Positions 1-14,950 of a DNA stretch of 64,000 nucleotides are shown here, piece by piece (positions within the stretch are counted from its first letter, which is position 1; every line of letters starts with the position of its first letter). This DNA comes from Corticium candelabrum (lineage: Eukaryota; Porifera; Homoscleromorpha; Homosclerophorida; Plakinidae). The notes beneath the pieces were generated by a model that did no database searches, was not told the DNA's origin, and was given only the letters and a program-made list of their open reading frames with translations. The DNA is taken from the NCBI RefSeq assembly GCF_963422355.1, contig NC_085090.1, positions 1,375,411-1,439,410 on the forward strand. Direction: 5' to 3'. The translations under genes and the position numbers were made by a program.

Positions 1-204
1 CATGCAAAAACTAAACACTATACACACGTGCATGGTCGGCCTGAAGCCTGTCAACAGCATCAGGGTCGGTAATTGCAGCGAAGACACGATAGCAGTAAGC
101 ACTTTCACTCAACACTGACACCAGCTCATCAAACGTCAAACGCACACAGACGGAGACAAATGTTCTACGGACCCAGTTTGTTTTGTCTGCGCATGCGTAT
201 CCTG

Positions 205-306
205 GGCTTATACTTGGGCATGGGCGTTTTTTCGGGCTGAAAATTCTGACCTGTCGCACATGGGCGTATATACGGGCATGGGCATTATTTCAGTATGGGT
301 GTTATT
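205..306 (+). repeat. Short degenerate tandem repeat (catgggcgt units)
   Basis: Several imperfect copies of a ~20-bp unit built on 'catgggcgt..ttacgggc' lie directly before the retrotransposon homology. They keep the reading frame open but look non-coding. Confidence 0.5.
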
Positions 307-311
307 ACGGG

Positions 312-1098
312 CGAATACGGTACCTAACCAGAAATTAGGACTGGTCATGTCTCCTCAGGAATTTATGGTTGCTCTTCGTATGTGGCTTGGCATTTCTGTG
401 TTTCCATCTCCTCCTTTGTCCGTTAGGTGTCTTTGTGGTACTGTCATCGATCCACATGGAGATCATGTCTTGGGTTGTGGTCATGGCTTACTAAGAAATA
501 AAAGGCATGACACACTTTGTGACGTTATTTTCAACACAGTTCTTGTTGACAACCACGACTGCAAAAAGGAGCAACGGTGCAACAGCCACAACAATGCCAG
601 ATCAGGAGATGTGTTTCATCCTGACTTCCTGCAGGGCCGAGCTGCATATTTTGATGTGACTGTTAGGAATTCCCTACAGGCATCATATCTCCTAGAATCA
701 GCCACCCAACCACGAGCAGCAGATGCTGGAGGAGACTCCGAGAAGATTGATTGCACAGTATGAAGATGAAGTTAACGCAGCTGGATGTGATTTCTATCCT
801 CTAGCTGTAGAGACACTGGGAGTTCGGTCTCTAGTAATTATAGCAAGAAGAACTGTTTTAACTACAGGGACAACGGTATCTAAAGCTATCCAGCATTTAC
901 TGAAACAACTTTCTTTTAGTTTTTGGCGGTAAAATGCTAAACTGATCTTGGACAGACTAGCCATCTGTAATGTTGACAATGTTATGTGGGAGTATGTGTG
1001 ATTTGTTTGCTCACTGTTAGTGGGTAAACTATAAAAAAATTAATATATATCTTTTTTATCTATTTATCTATATATCTGTCTGTCTGTCTGTCTGTCTG
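312..1098 (+). mobile_element. 3' end of an RLE-type non-LTR retrotransposon
   Basis: The open reading to 763 encodes a Cys/His knuckle (CLCGTVIDPHGDHVLGCG, then H-D-C) followed by a PD-type endonuclease core (HPDFLQG, then YFDVTV). This is the C-terminal zinc knuckle plus restriction-like endonuclease arrangement of R2/NeSL-like elements. A frameshift near 720 moves the last domain (YEDEVNAAGCDFYPLAVETLG) into the frame that ends at 932. The element closes with a (TCTG)n tail at 1075-1098. No reverse transcriptase precedes it, so this is a 5'-truncated, decayed copy, lying opposite to the host gene just beyond PINX1 exon 5. A similar zinc-finger/RT front half lies at 17190-18800. Confidence 0.75.
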
Positions 1099-1166
1099 AC
1101 TAACTGCCTCTTTACTCGTCTGAATTCCTACCTGTCATTTCAACAACAACAAAAAATATCCTTTAC

Positions 1167-2458
1167 CGATTCACATGACATCTCCTTGACTCTTCTTCTC
1201 CCCAGTATGCTATCCACATCATGTGAAGATGCAAGCGACAAGTCTTTGCCCTGTGTAAATCTCTTATAACTACTCAGCAATCACAAAGACAACTGATTAA
1301 TACAAATCATGTTGAAACACACTTAACACACTGACTGAATCCGTTTCCTGCTAGATGATGACAACTGCTGTAATGACACTTTGCTTGCGGTCCTTTCTTC
1401 TAACAAACAAACATCAAATTGTGTACCTAATATACAGCTATCAAATCACAACAATTTACTTAAAGAAACATAATTAAGAGTGTAGAAGCATGATTTTGCA
1501 ACAATAGATAGTCCTGCTTCTAATTCCTCACAAAGACAATAATTGTTGATGATATTGCAAGTGCTCAACGTATAATCTGACTTTGTATTGCTGGCAAGAA
1601 GATTTTAGTTGTCGTATCTATTAATGGTCATATCATCTATTGGCCCCCGTTCAACGCTAGTACATAAACTGATAATACCTAGCTGCTGCTTTCAACAGCT
1701 TTCTTCTGCTATTCTAACAGAAATATTTACTTTGCATATATGTAAATGTGGTGCTTTAAACCTAAAAGGCTTTCCATTTCTTAGCACTGACAAAAGTGGC
1801 CCATGTACCAGAAAAAGCACAAGAATACAGCATGAATACTATCGATCCAATGTCTAGTCTCGTGCAAATCAGTACACAAAATTATTTCAAAACAATGATT
1901 GTGTTTGTTATTCCCTACTCTGTGCAAATCTGCAGCAAGAACCTACACTAGTTGTGTGTGTGTGTGTGCTCGTGTGCGTGCATGTGTGTCCTGGATATAG
2001 CATGGTGGCACCCTGAATTCACTAAAGGTGTGTGTTTGCCTGTCTAAAGTCACTCAATAACGCCGTTGAAGTGAAAGAGTGTTAATTAAAGAACAGAGGA
2101 GCAAAGCCCTCAAACCCAAGACAAACTCCAGCAGCAGAAGTCATCGTGGTCAACTCAAAACAATTCCATTTTCCATCAATGATCAGTGGAGTTTCCAGGA
2201 ATAGGATTGTCGTGCACACCGGGAAAGACCACCCTTCAAACCCCCAAATTTCGACGTCTGCTGGTCGTCCCAACTGTCGGTCTACCAGTGGGTACTCGTT
2301 TCCTTGTCAAAGTGAGTGTATAGGTGGCACACCGGACATTCACTTTAATCTCTTCATTTGCAGAACTCTTTTTCACAATGTCTCAATCACTTACACGAGT
2401 TTGATCGTGACAGAGGGAAGGAAAGTCGTCAACTTGACTACAAGCAACGATCACAGAA

Positions 2459-2520
<62 letters not shown>

Positions 2521-5500
2521 ACTGACGGTTGAACCACAATGTGCTTTTATTTATTGTAGTAACCAACTTGACAAGTACAATAAAATACCAGCCAACATAA
2601 CATACAAAATCTAAAATGGCTAATGCTTGTCACCATGTAAAAATATGCTGCCTGAGTCGAACAAACTGGGGCAACCTGACATGCTGACATAATGGATAGA
2701 ACCAAGTTTCTTCCATCATTTGACCAAAATGCATTTATGGACGTCATTAAAACCGATGTAATTACATCAACCAATGCTTGTCATGCCTGTACGTATGTAA
2801 GTGCGGATGCTACAGACACGCAAGACGAAAACAAATCCATGTTTGAATACTGTAAACCAAGAAATATTCAATAGTGTAAAATTTCTGATACCTCCTGAAT
2901 ATTCCATTTCGGTAGTGATCAAATTTCGGTACATTGAAGTCGTCGAATGCTTGAAACTCCTATGTCGATGCACAGAATATCTCTAGAGTAGCGAGCAAGT
3001 AGACATTACGCAATTGTGCTCAGCACAGCTGGTGTGTACAGCACAGCAGTTCCTGTACTACTAGTAGTAGATAAATGCCGACATCACAAATTTGACGTTA
3101 CTATAGTATTTCCCACCCAACTATCCGATTGGGGCAACCAATTATCCGGTTGGGGAACCAATTATCCGATTGGGGCTACCAATTATCCGATCTCGCTCTG
3201 GGCAACCAGTACACTTCTCGAATGACACTTTCATCTTGTGTCGTTGCTTAGTTGCTCAGTGCTTTGGGTCACAGTCAAAACTCTCTCTTATGCAGATTGA
3301 TAGAATGGTGGGAAACGCTAGGACAAGCTATTACACATGCGAATGTGATGATCCAGCTGCAGCGCCACACAACTGAACAGCTCTGCTGTCTTTCTTTTCG
3401 CATCAATCTCATTGAATCTCATTGACTTGAGAGAAAGGACCATTGCACCACCAACACTCTCAGCTTCACACCCTTATAATCCGATTCTCAGAATCTGAAA
3501 CAAATTCACTAGCAATCATGAGCTGGAGAATCTAGAGCTACTTAGCTAGATGTAACATGTACTTTACCAACGTGTGTTTGATACCGTGGTTGTAATTAAT
3601 TCTGCTGAGTTCTACAGTACATATCCTGAGATAATCCTCTCTAATCTTGCTTGCATGTGCAGCTTTAGCGGTGAGTACATGCTAGCTAAAAAGCGTGTTG
3701 AGGCATAAAGCACCTGTTACATCCTCTAGTGCATCAGGACACAAATCTAACAGAAATTGCCGTCTTGTTGTGACCCTCGCTGCAACAACTGCAACTGCGC
3801 CGCAATTTCTCTGTGTGGTAATCCGCGGCGATAACTAATTACCAGAGAATTACTGATGGCTTTTCCTCCTCAATTAATTTAATTGATAGCAAAAACAAGG
3901 ATTGCTCTGTTTACTGGTGCAGCAGCAACGGCGACAACATCCGTAGTATGCGCTTTATATTATCCCTCTAAACAGCGCTTCTATAACTACACTGCTCCTA
4001 ATTAAACCACGAGTCGGATAATTGGTTGTCCCAATCGGATAATTGATTGGCTGAGTCAGATAATTGGTTGCTCCAACCAGATAATTGGTTGTCTGAAGCG
4101 GATAATTGGTTGCCCCAATCAGATAATTGGTTGACTGAGTTGGATATTTGGTTGCCCCAACCAGATAACTGCACGGGAAATACTGTAGTAGGTGAGTGTG
4201 AGTGCGCATGCTACTACATATTACATGCGTGTTGTTAAATTGCCCAGCTCTAGCAAGTGTGCAGGATGACAAGCCTTCTGAAAAGGCTAGGGAAGGCAAA
4301 TCCAACTCTAAGAAGCGAGTTACCAATACCAAGAACTGCCACACATCCAGACCCTGACCTACCCCAACTTGAGAAGACAGAAATTGACGCGGCGGTATGC
4401 ACCGCAGCAAGCTAGAGCAAAAGAATTTGTTTACAGTATCGGCAATACAGCTCTAAACTGCGTGCAAGTATGGCGAGGTACGCTGACTTGCATAGGCTGC
4501 AAGCAGCCTCAAGGCACTTTTCATCCAAGTTAGAATATAAAGTCCCGTATACAACGGTACCATGTTCCCGGACATTGTTGCTGGCTCCACAAATTTAGGT
4601 AGAGATTTATTTCGGTACCTCATAAGTATAAGTCATACCGAAATTACCGAAAATAAATTACCAAAAATAAATCAGCACCAAAAATTTCTTGGTTTACAGT
4701 AGTATAAACATGCAATCCAAAGATGTTGTTCAGTTGGCATGTTGAAAACAACACATCAAATGCACTACATGCCCCAGAAAGCCCCTGAATCTCTCTGGGA
4801 ATATCCCCAGTAAATTCAGTGTTGATCTCTAATTGAATTCTAACATTGTTTACACCTGTGGTTGATGAAGTGTTCAGCGTAGCCAGCAGGTCATCAAAGG
4901 CAGCTTGATTTTCCAACCAATTGTCTTCATGTTTATGCTTTGCGCCAACTCCTTCGCAACACAACACAACATATAGATATAACTAAGGTTAAAGTTACTA
5001 GAAAAACAAGTCTGAAAACAACATGACACTGCATTGCTGTAGCTCAATTTGTGCTTAATTAAGTTAATCAAAATTCATTCCATCAGTAACAGTAAAATCT
5101 ACACAAGAAAACAAGTTGAATATCCGATTTGACATTCTTTCAATATAACTTAATTCTTGTTACACATGCGACGTGCATAGCACAATTTTATTACCCTGCT
5201 TGGTCTTACATAGGTATTGCTTGTCATTGTTATTAATTAAGCAATAGTTAAATTTTGCATGCAAAGATACCACACTAAGGCAAAGTCTACGACTACATAG
5301 ACCATTTGTTGTTATTCTGTGACTACCCCTTAATTAGTGTGTGCTCTAAAGGCTGATTCACACTGAGCACGTTATGCAAGACCTGTAATATCCAATTAAA
5401 CATACAACGCAGCAACAACATGGCGACATGTAGGGAAGCGCACGCAGATGTGTCCTCCGTACCTGTGACAACTTTCTGCCGTCCCTGAAGGAGCTGCCAG

Positions 5501-6611
5501 CGAAAGCAAACAAATGTTTTCCTCTTCAAAACCTAACACAATTGATTCGTCAAGACAATTCACGCAAATTCTTGCCGGATATGGCGGACAAATTGTCGAG
5601 GCTAATTACACTCATGTGCCCACGTGACTTACTAATCATAGTTAGCGGTGTGAACAAGCTTTCGCTAATGTTGGCCTAATCATAGTTAGCCTAATCATAG
5701 TTAGTCTAGATGTCGGTGTGAACACATCAACTATTTAACAATTACGTTATTCTGATTTAAAAATCAGAAAAATCTTACCAAGATTAGTTGTTTTCTTCTT
5801 CACCGTTACTACAGCAACAGATCCATCTTCTTGTAGTCCTAGACCCTTCCCTTCTTTCCATCCCATTTTCTCAAGCATGCGGTACCCAAACTTTGACTTG
5901 TCTGTGCAGCAAACAATAAAAATGTTGACAAACAATTAAACACAAAGACATGCAGACACACATAAGTTACTCATCATAAGAAGCAACAAATATACAGACA
6001 AACAGCTAAACCAAAAATTAAAGGTGCCCGCTCACAATATCACGCGCACATGCAGACACACCAACAAAAACTTGAAATAGTGCCTTTAGCCACACATTTA
6101 CCATTTACCAGTTTGAGATAGCTTGCTGTTAAACAACAAAGCAATTTCTCAATCTTTTTTCTTGTTGCACGTGACTCGAAAATGGGTCTGGAACTTCGAG
6201 GCTAGTACTATCATGCATGATGCACGATCCGCATTGTCAGTGGCATCCGGCACCTCTCCATGGCTATTTTCACACTCCGAGTTTCGGATGCCATCATGTT
6301 AGTACGATAATGCTCTGGTTTCTACCCATTTCTGGGACACGTACAACAAGAAAACGATCGTTAGCTAAGGCGATTTGTCGTTCAACAGCAAGCTATTTCA
6401 AGATGGTAAATGTGTGAATAAAGAACCTAACAGACTTGTCGTTAGCTTTCTCAAAATGTCGAGCAAAACTGCCGTGGCAGACAAGAACGCGATTCGTCTT
6501 TCTCTTTGCACCAGGAATAAAGACTGTATGTCATAGAACATGGTACACCCTACGATGTTCACTTGCTCTGCTTCGTTATGACACAACTTGAAAATGTGGC
6601 ACGTTTTCAAG

Positions 6612-6650
<39 letters not shown>

Positions 6651-8808
6651 TGTGCTTGCCCGGTGAATCGTGAGTGGGCACCTTTAAAAGACGTACAAAG
6701 ACATGACAGACACATATCTTTGTCTGCTTCCTTCAACTCCATGTCTCTTGCAAATGCTGCATTTCATGTGCATGTGCACTATACCAGTCTAATGATCCTA
6801 AGTATTTAATACCAGTTCAAGTGTAGCAACTACAGTATTCTCGTGTTAGTTTTCAAATATATGCACGAGACAGACTGACTGATAAAAAAGCAGATCAAGA
6901 GCGCATTCGATTTAGCCTCGCCCCAGACGCAGTGTGGATTGCAGCCCCCTCCCAATGCGCTTCCATTACCACTACATCTGGTATGGTACCGCCCCTTGCG
7001 GTCAGCGTTAATCATGTCCCTAAGGACATGACTAGTGTCAGTTACAAGTGTACTTTGTCGGCATAGTAGATTACAGGAAACGACTGTCGTCTGGGATCTT
7101 CACTAATTAGCGTGCAGTACGTAGGCAGCAGTCCAATACACTGCAGTAGAGGCATATGACGCATTGCAGCTTCAACTGAGAACCTGTGTACATGTTCAAA
7201 GGCGTATGATGCACTGCAAGTGCCATTTCTGATCTTCCATTTCCCTGCTACGCTCTCTAACGTAGCTGCTCTCTTACCAACACTTGACAGCGGCAATATA
7301 AAAAAGTACAGAGGCTAGAACAATGTCAAAGTCCAATCAAAACCTCAGTTCCTAGCTAATAACATTAGTATGATACGCGCTGAAGAATTTGATTACATAC
7401 TTACTCCCGCCCAGAAAGGCGGTACCATACCAGAGATAGTGGTGATGGAAGCGCATCCGGGGCTGCAATCCACATATCCTCGTACCCAGGCCCTCTTGTG
7501 CACCCAGAGAAGAGGGCCTGGTACACGTAGTATTCGTATGCGTGCATAAATTAGAAGGAAATCGTGGTAATGTCTGCACGCATGCGGAACTGACGTTGTT
7601 TAGAATCTCGAGCTGATTGTGTCGAGTGCAAATACGTACGGATACAAAGGCGCGTTCGATTGGGCTCTCTCATCCTCTTCCAGAAAAGCCTCTTCCAACG
7701 AGCAGCAGAGTTGGTAGAGTTGGCTCTTTCAACTCTAACGGCAGAACTATAGAAGTTGAAAGAGCGTACGGTGTGCACACGGAGCCTCTTCTGGAAGAGC
7801 CCAATCAAACGCGCACTAGGTGATGTTCTTTGTCCACTTTTTTTGACTTAGATACCAGTCCTGGCTGTCATATGCCTGCACCCTCAATTTTCTGCTACAT
7901 TGATCGAATGGACGGAGTAAAATCTGCCATCTGTTGTACAAATAGAAATTCCCAAAATAAGCTGCAACTTCTGCTGCAGTCCTTCTCGCTAAGCAAACAC
8001 GGTAAACAGCCTGACTGCAGTACAACTAGACAAAGAACTCAACACTGCCACAAAACAAGGTCTAAAATCGTCTAGTTGGATCACTTGACCTTGGGTCTAC
8101 ATCTAGGGCTTCATCCATGCACGGAAGATGTTTGGCTGTCTGTTCGACAGTTGCGCACGACACTATTGGCTCGAGATTCTAAACAATGTCCGGTCCGCAT
8201 GGGTACATAATTACCACGATTTCCTTCTAATTTATGCGCGCATGCGAATACAACGTGTACCAGGCCCTCTTCTCCGGCCACGCAAGAGGGCCTAGTACGA
8301 GGCTACAATCCACACTGCGTCTTGGGCGAGGCTACGTTCGATTGGGCTCTTCCTGCCTCTTCCATAGTCTGAAAGACACGCCCCTCTTCCAACCTACCAG
8401 CGCAGAGTTGCCTCTTTCGACTATAGCGGCAGAAGTTGGAAGAGGGGCGTGCACACGGAGCCTCTTCTGGAAGAGCCCAATCAAACGCGCCCCATGACTG
8501 ACCAACGAAACAGACAGACAGTCATTCCCTTCCCCCCCCCGACTCTCAAAGCACGTGATTGCAAATTTACCTACTTTTGTAATGGTTCTGCTTTATAAAA
8601 AGGTATTGATTACAAACAGACATCTACACAGTCACACGCATAAAAACATGATATGAAAAAGACAGAACGTGACAGACAGATGGACAGATCTGTCACACAC
8701 AACTACACCCACACAAACACAGAAGCTGGAACAGCACGCACCACGCGTCCACTGTGTATTCCTGGGATCGTGGCTCCATTTCTCTTTTCGTTTGCGCTCT
8801 GCAAGCAT
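1167..8808 (-). CDS. PINX1: PINX1 homologue (G-patch telomerase inhibitor / rRNA-processing factor), 5' five exons
   Basis: Five minus-strand exons: 8742-8808, 5779-5901, 4856-4951, 1330-1399 and 1167-1269 (153 codons). Introns are phase 1, 1, 1 and 2, with a phase-0 donor after exon 5. All have GT-AG borders (GTGCGT, GTAAGA, GTGTAA, GTGTTA, GTAAAG), and one intron is only 60 nt (1270-1329). Exon 1 gives MLAERKRKEKWSHDPRNTQW, matching the vertebrate PINX1 N-terminus. Exon 2 is the G-patch core (KFGYRMLEKMGW, GKGLG). Exon 3 has the EDNWLENQAAFDDLLATLN block. Exons 4-5 carry the basic linker and FTQGKDLS...DVDSILG. In known orthologues this nucleolar protein binds TERF1 and TERT and activates DHX15 through the G-patch. 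The start at 8808 was chosen because the family begins there; an in-frame ATG also exists at 8847. The Lys-rich C-terminal exons are not seen and probably lie left of the window. Confidence 0.88.
2461..2518. repeat. (GT)29 microsatellite
   Basis: Perfect GT dinucleotide run in PINX1 intron 3. It is the source of spurious long Val-Cys reading frames. Confidence 0.98.
3101..4188. mobile_element. Non-autonomous TIR element with inverted subterminal repeat arrays
   Basis: Ends are CTATAGTATTTCCC (3101-3114) and GGGAAATACTGTAG (4175-4188), inverted with one mismatch and flanked by TA (3099-3100, 4189-4190). Inside each end is an array of a ~21-bp unit centred on CCAATTATCCGATTGGGGC. About four units run forward at 3118-3211 and about eight run inverted at 4014-4170. 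The ~800-bp core has no coding capacity. TA duplication and short TIRs fit the Tc1/mariner-pogo class; the paired subterminal arrays look like transposase-binding sites (inference). It lies in PINX1 intron 3. Confidence 0.75.
4265..4414 (+). other. Unassigned short ORF (possible retroelement remnant)
   Basis: A 49-codon frame starts MTSLLKRLGKANPTLRSELP and ends at a TAG at 4412. It has an orderly amino-acid mix but no recognised domain. It may be a leftover of a retroelement N-terminal region in PINX1 intron 3. Confidence 0.2.
5330..5645 (-). repeat. Dispersed repeat, copy 1
   Basis: Read on the minus strand, this segment matches 22598-22860 over most of its length. Shared pieces include GTCACGTGGGCA, AGTGTAATTAGC, GGCAAGAATT, TGTCTTGACGAATC, GCAGCTCCTTC and GAAGTTGTCACAGG. 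It lies in PINX1 intron 2. A 'ttcacactg' at 5350 and a 'cggtgtgaa' at 5713 may be the ends of the element. Confidence 0.6.
6018..6687. mobile_element. TTAA-flanked foldback element (Kolobok-like, non-autonomous)
   Basis: AGGTGCCC at 6022 and GGGCACCT ending at 6683 are perfect inverted tips flanked by TTAA on both sides (6018-6021, 6684-6687). Inverted similarity continues inward: about 6110-6200 pairs with 6315-6405 around the 'agatagcttgctgtt' segment. A (GT)n tract (6613-6649) sits in the right arm. TTAA duplication with an AG-starting terminus is the Kolobok pattern; piggyBac also uses TTAA but normally has CCC-starting tips. No transposase is present. Confidence 0.65.
6613..6649. repeat. 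(GT)n microsatellite
   Basis: Perfect dinucleotide run inside the right arm of the foldback element. Confidence 0.97.
6900..8320. repeat. Large nested inverted repeat in PINX1 intron 1
   Basis: Arm 7482-7630 is inverted at 8150-8313 (shared pieces: CTCGTAC, AGGCCCTCTT, AATTAGAAGGAAATCGTGGTAAT, TTAGAATCTCGAG). A second pair joins 6931-6997 with 7417-7475 (GGTATGGTACCGCC / GGCGGTACCATACC). The segment 6901-6944 also recurs inverted at 8301-8349. The loop contains one small MITE (7650-7814), and a second copy abuts the right side (8331-8490). Repeated foldback insertion in one site is the likely origin. Confidence 0.7.
7650..7814. mobile_element. 165-bp MITE, copy A
   Basis: The tips GCGCGTTCGATTGGGCTCT and AGAGCCCAATCAAACGCGC are inverted with one mismatch. 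The interior is a further imperfect hairpin rich in CTCTTCCAAC/GTTGGAAGAG. The same design recurs at 8331-8490. Confidence 0.75.
8331..8490. mobile_element. 160-bp MITE, copy B
   Basis: The left tip (ACGTTCGATTGGGCTCTT) and right tip (AAGAGCCCAATCAAACGCGC) match copy A. The interior has the same CCTCTTCCAAC / GTTGGAAGAGG pairing and shares GTGCACACGGAGCCTCTTCTGG with copy A. Confidence 0.75.
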
Positions 8809-8977
8809 CACGTGGCACGTGTTACTCAATCTTATCCGGGATTGCACATATTGGATTCAATCGAGAATTACCCATTGTGATCGCTGATTGGTCAAAAATT
8901 TGAACCGCTCATTTTGAATCAGTTTCGCTACAATCGAGGTATAGTTTACTCGCTGCGAAGAATCGCTGGTATACTCC
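8809..8977. promoter_or_regulatory. Divergent PINX1/PLK1 promoter with CCAAT and CHR-like motifs
   Basis: Only 169 bp separate the PINX1 ATG (minus) from the PLK1 ATG (plus). The interval contains inverted CCAAT boxes (ATTGG) at 8850-8854 and 8887-8891 and two TTTGAA hexamers at 8899-8904 and 8913-8918. TTTGAA is the CHR core that, with NF-Y-bound CCAAT boxes, drives G2/M expression of mammalian PLK1. No TATA box is apparent. Seen: spacing and motifs. Inferred: bidirectional, cell-cycle-regulated transcription. Confidence 0.6.
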
Positions 8978-13561
<4,584 letters not shown>

Positions 13562-13838
13562 GTAATTTGTGCATCACAAACTTTTTAAAGTAGTTTTGTT
13601 ACATCTGTTCTTATACAAGTATGTGCATTGAAAAGTGTAAATTGATATATTGGCAGTAATGTGATAATGTGGTAATACATTAATTTTATTATTACCAGAC
13701 TACTAAATTAACCTTAATTAAACAATTAGAAATCTAGTTTATCACAGTAAACAGCTACTTCCTGTATTGAAGTCAATACCTGCATAATTTATTTTTCTTA
13801 GTTGATTTATGTTAAAAATTTAATTGAGGAGAGGCAGG

Positions 13839-13839
<1 letters not shown>

Positions 13840-13892
<53 letters not shown>
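13840..13892. repeat. (TA)n microsatellite
   Basis: Perfect TA dinucleotide run. Confidence 0.97.
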
Positions 13893-13894
<2 letters not shown>

Positions 13895-14950
13895 CCAGAA
13901 TACCTCAAATGCGTGGGGGGTAGGCGTTGGCTATATGGACTTGTGGATGTGGTTGTTTAAACGTGGGCGTGGCCATCTGAGTGGGGTTTGCTGGCTTTGT
14001 GGTGCAGTGCTAGAGCAACATAGAGTGCTTGTGTTTGGTCTAAAATATTAGCTGTACAACATTTCTCTGCGTGGACAGAGTACAACACAAGCAAGCTATC
14101 ATTAACCCGCTTTTCATTCAGGCTACTTCTTAATCTGCATACATGTTGAAAGCCTGCGCCTACCAATATTTTCCAAGCCAATACAATCATAAAATTGATT
14201 GTAATAGCTTTAGTTAGTAACTTAGCACCAGTAGACAAGTTCACTAAGCAGTCGGTGACAATTTTTCATGCTGATATCAACGCTAGAGACGTGTGCAGTG
14301 TATCAGCATGCTCGCTGGGATTTACAAGTTTTTCAAAACTGCGAACGTGTTTACACTAACCTGAGCAATGCTTTTGCTAACTTTGGCTTTCGGCCAATGC
14401 CATTCAAGCGCGTTTTGGCATCTGTAATCGGTGCATTGTCTTACATTCTGTGTAGGGTAATGCCTCCCAGATCAGCTTCCATAGGTTCCAAAAACGCCAC
14501 TAGAAGAAGAGAAATTGGGCTATCACTTCAACAACACAATTCAACACATTGATGTACTTTGTCTTGCAACTTTGTATTTTCTCAACACACCAATAACGAC
14601 TTCACGGCACAAACGGCTGCCGAGGGCATGACTCGCATACGGATTGGAATGTGGGCGAATACGCCACCAAATGACGTTGGTCATAACTATATTTTGGACA
14701 TAGCAATCTCTATATATGTGACGTTGATTTTGGACTTTCCACAACAACAACAGGTGTTTTATTTATACAAACAAAAACCCAAGCCACTTGTCTACATAGA
14801 TAGTAAGGCATGGCAGGCATAAGTCAAGGCGTGGTGGCGTTAGCCAAGGGATGGCAGGAATGGGCGTGTCCTTGTAAAATTTAGCCATGCATGGGCTGCC
14901 ATGTCTTGAGATGCCTGGGGAGAACACTGTATAATATATATATATATATA
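13893..14950. other. Unassigned interval between two TA tracts
   Basis: About 1 kb bounded by TA microsatellites (13840-13892 and ~14937-14952). Two moderate reading frames (13957-14244 minus, 14268-14552 plus) show no recognisable motif, and PLK1 exon 4 was not found. GTGGGCGTGG-like boxes occur near both ends, so it could be an unclassified mobile element. Confidence 0.3.

Noticed and set aside
14720..14750. VDFGLSTT on the plus strand as a possible PLK1 DFG exon
   Set aside because: No HRDLK before it, no splice borders, and neighbouring residues do not fit PLK1.
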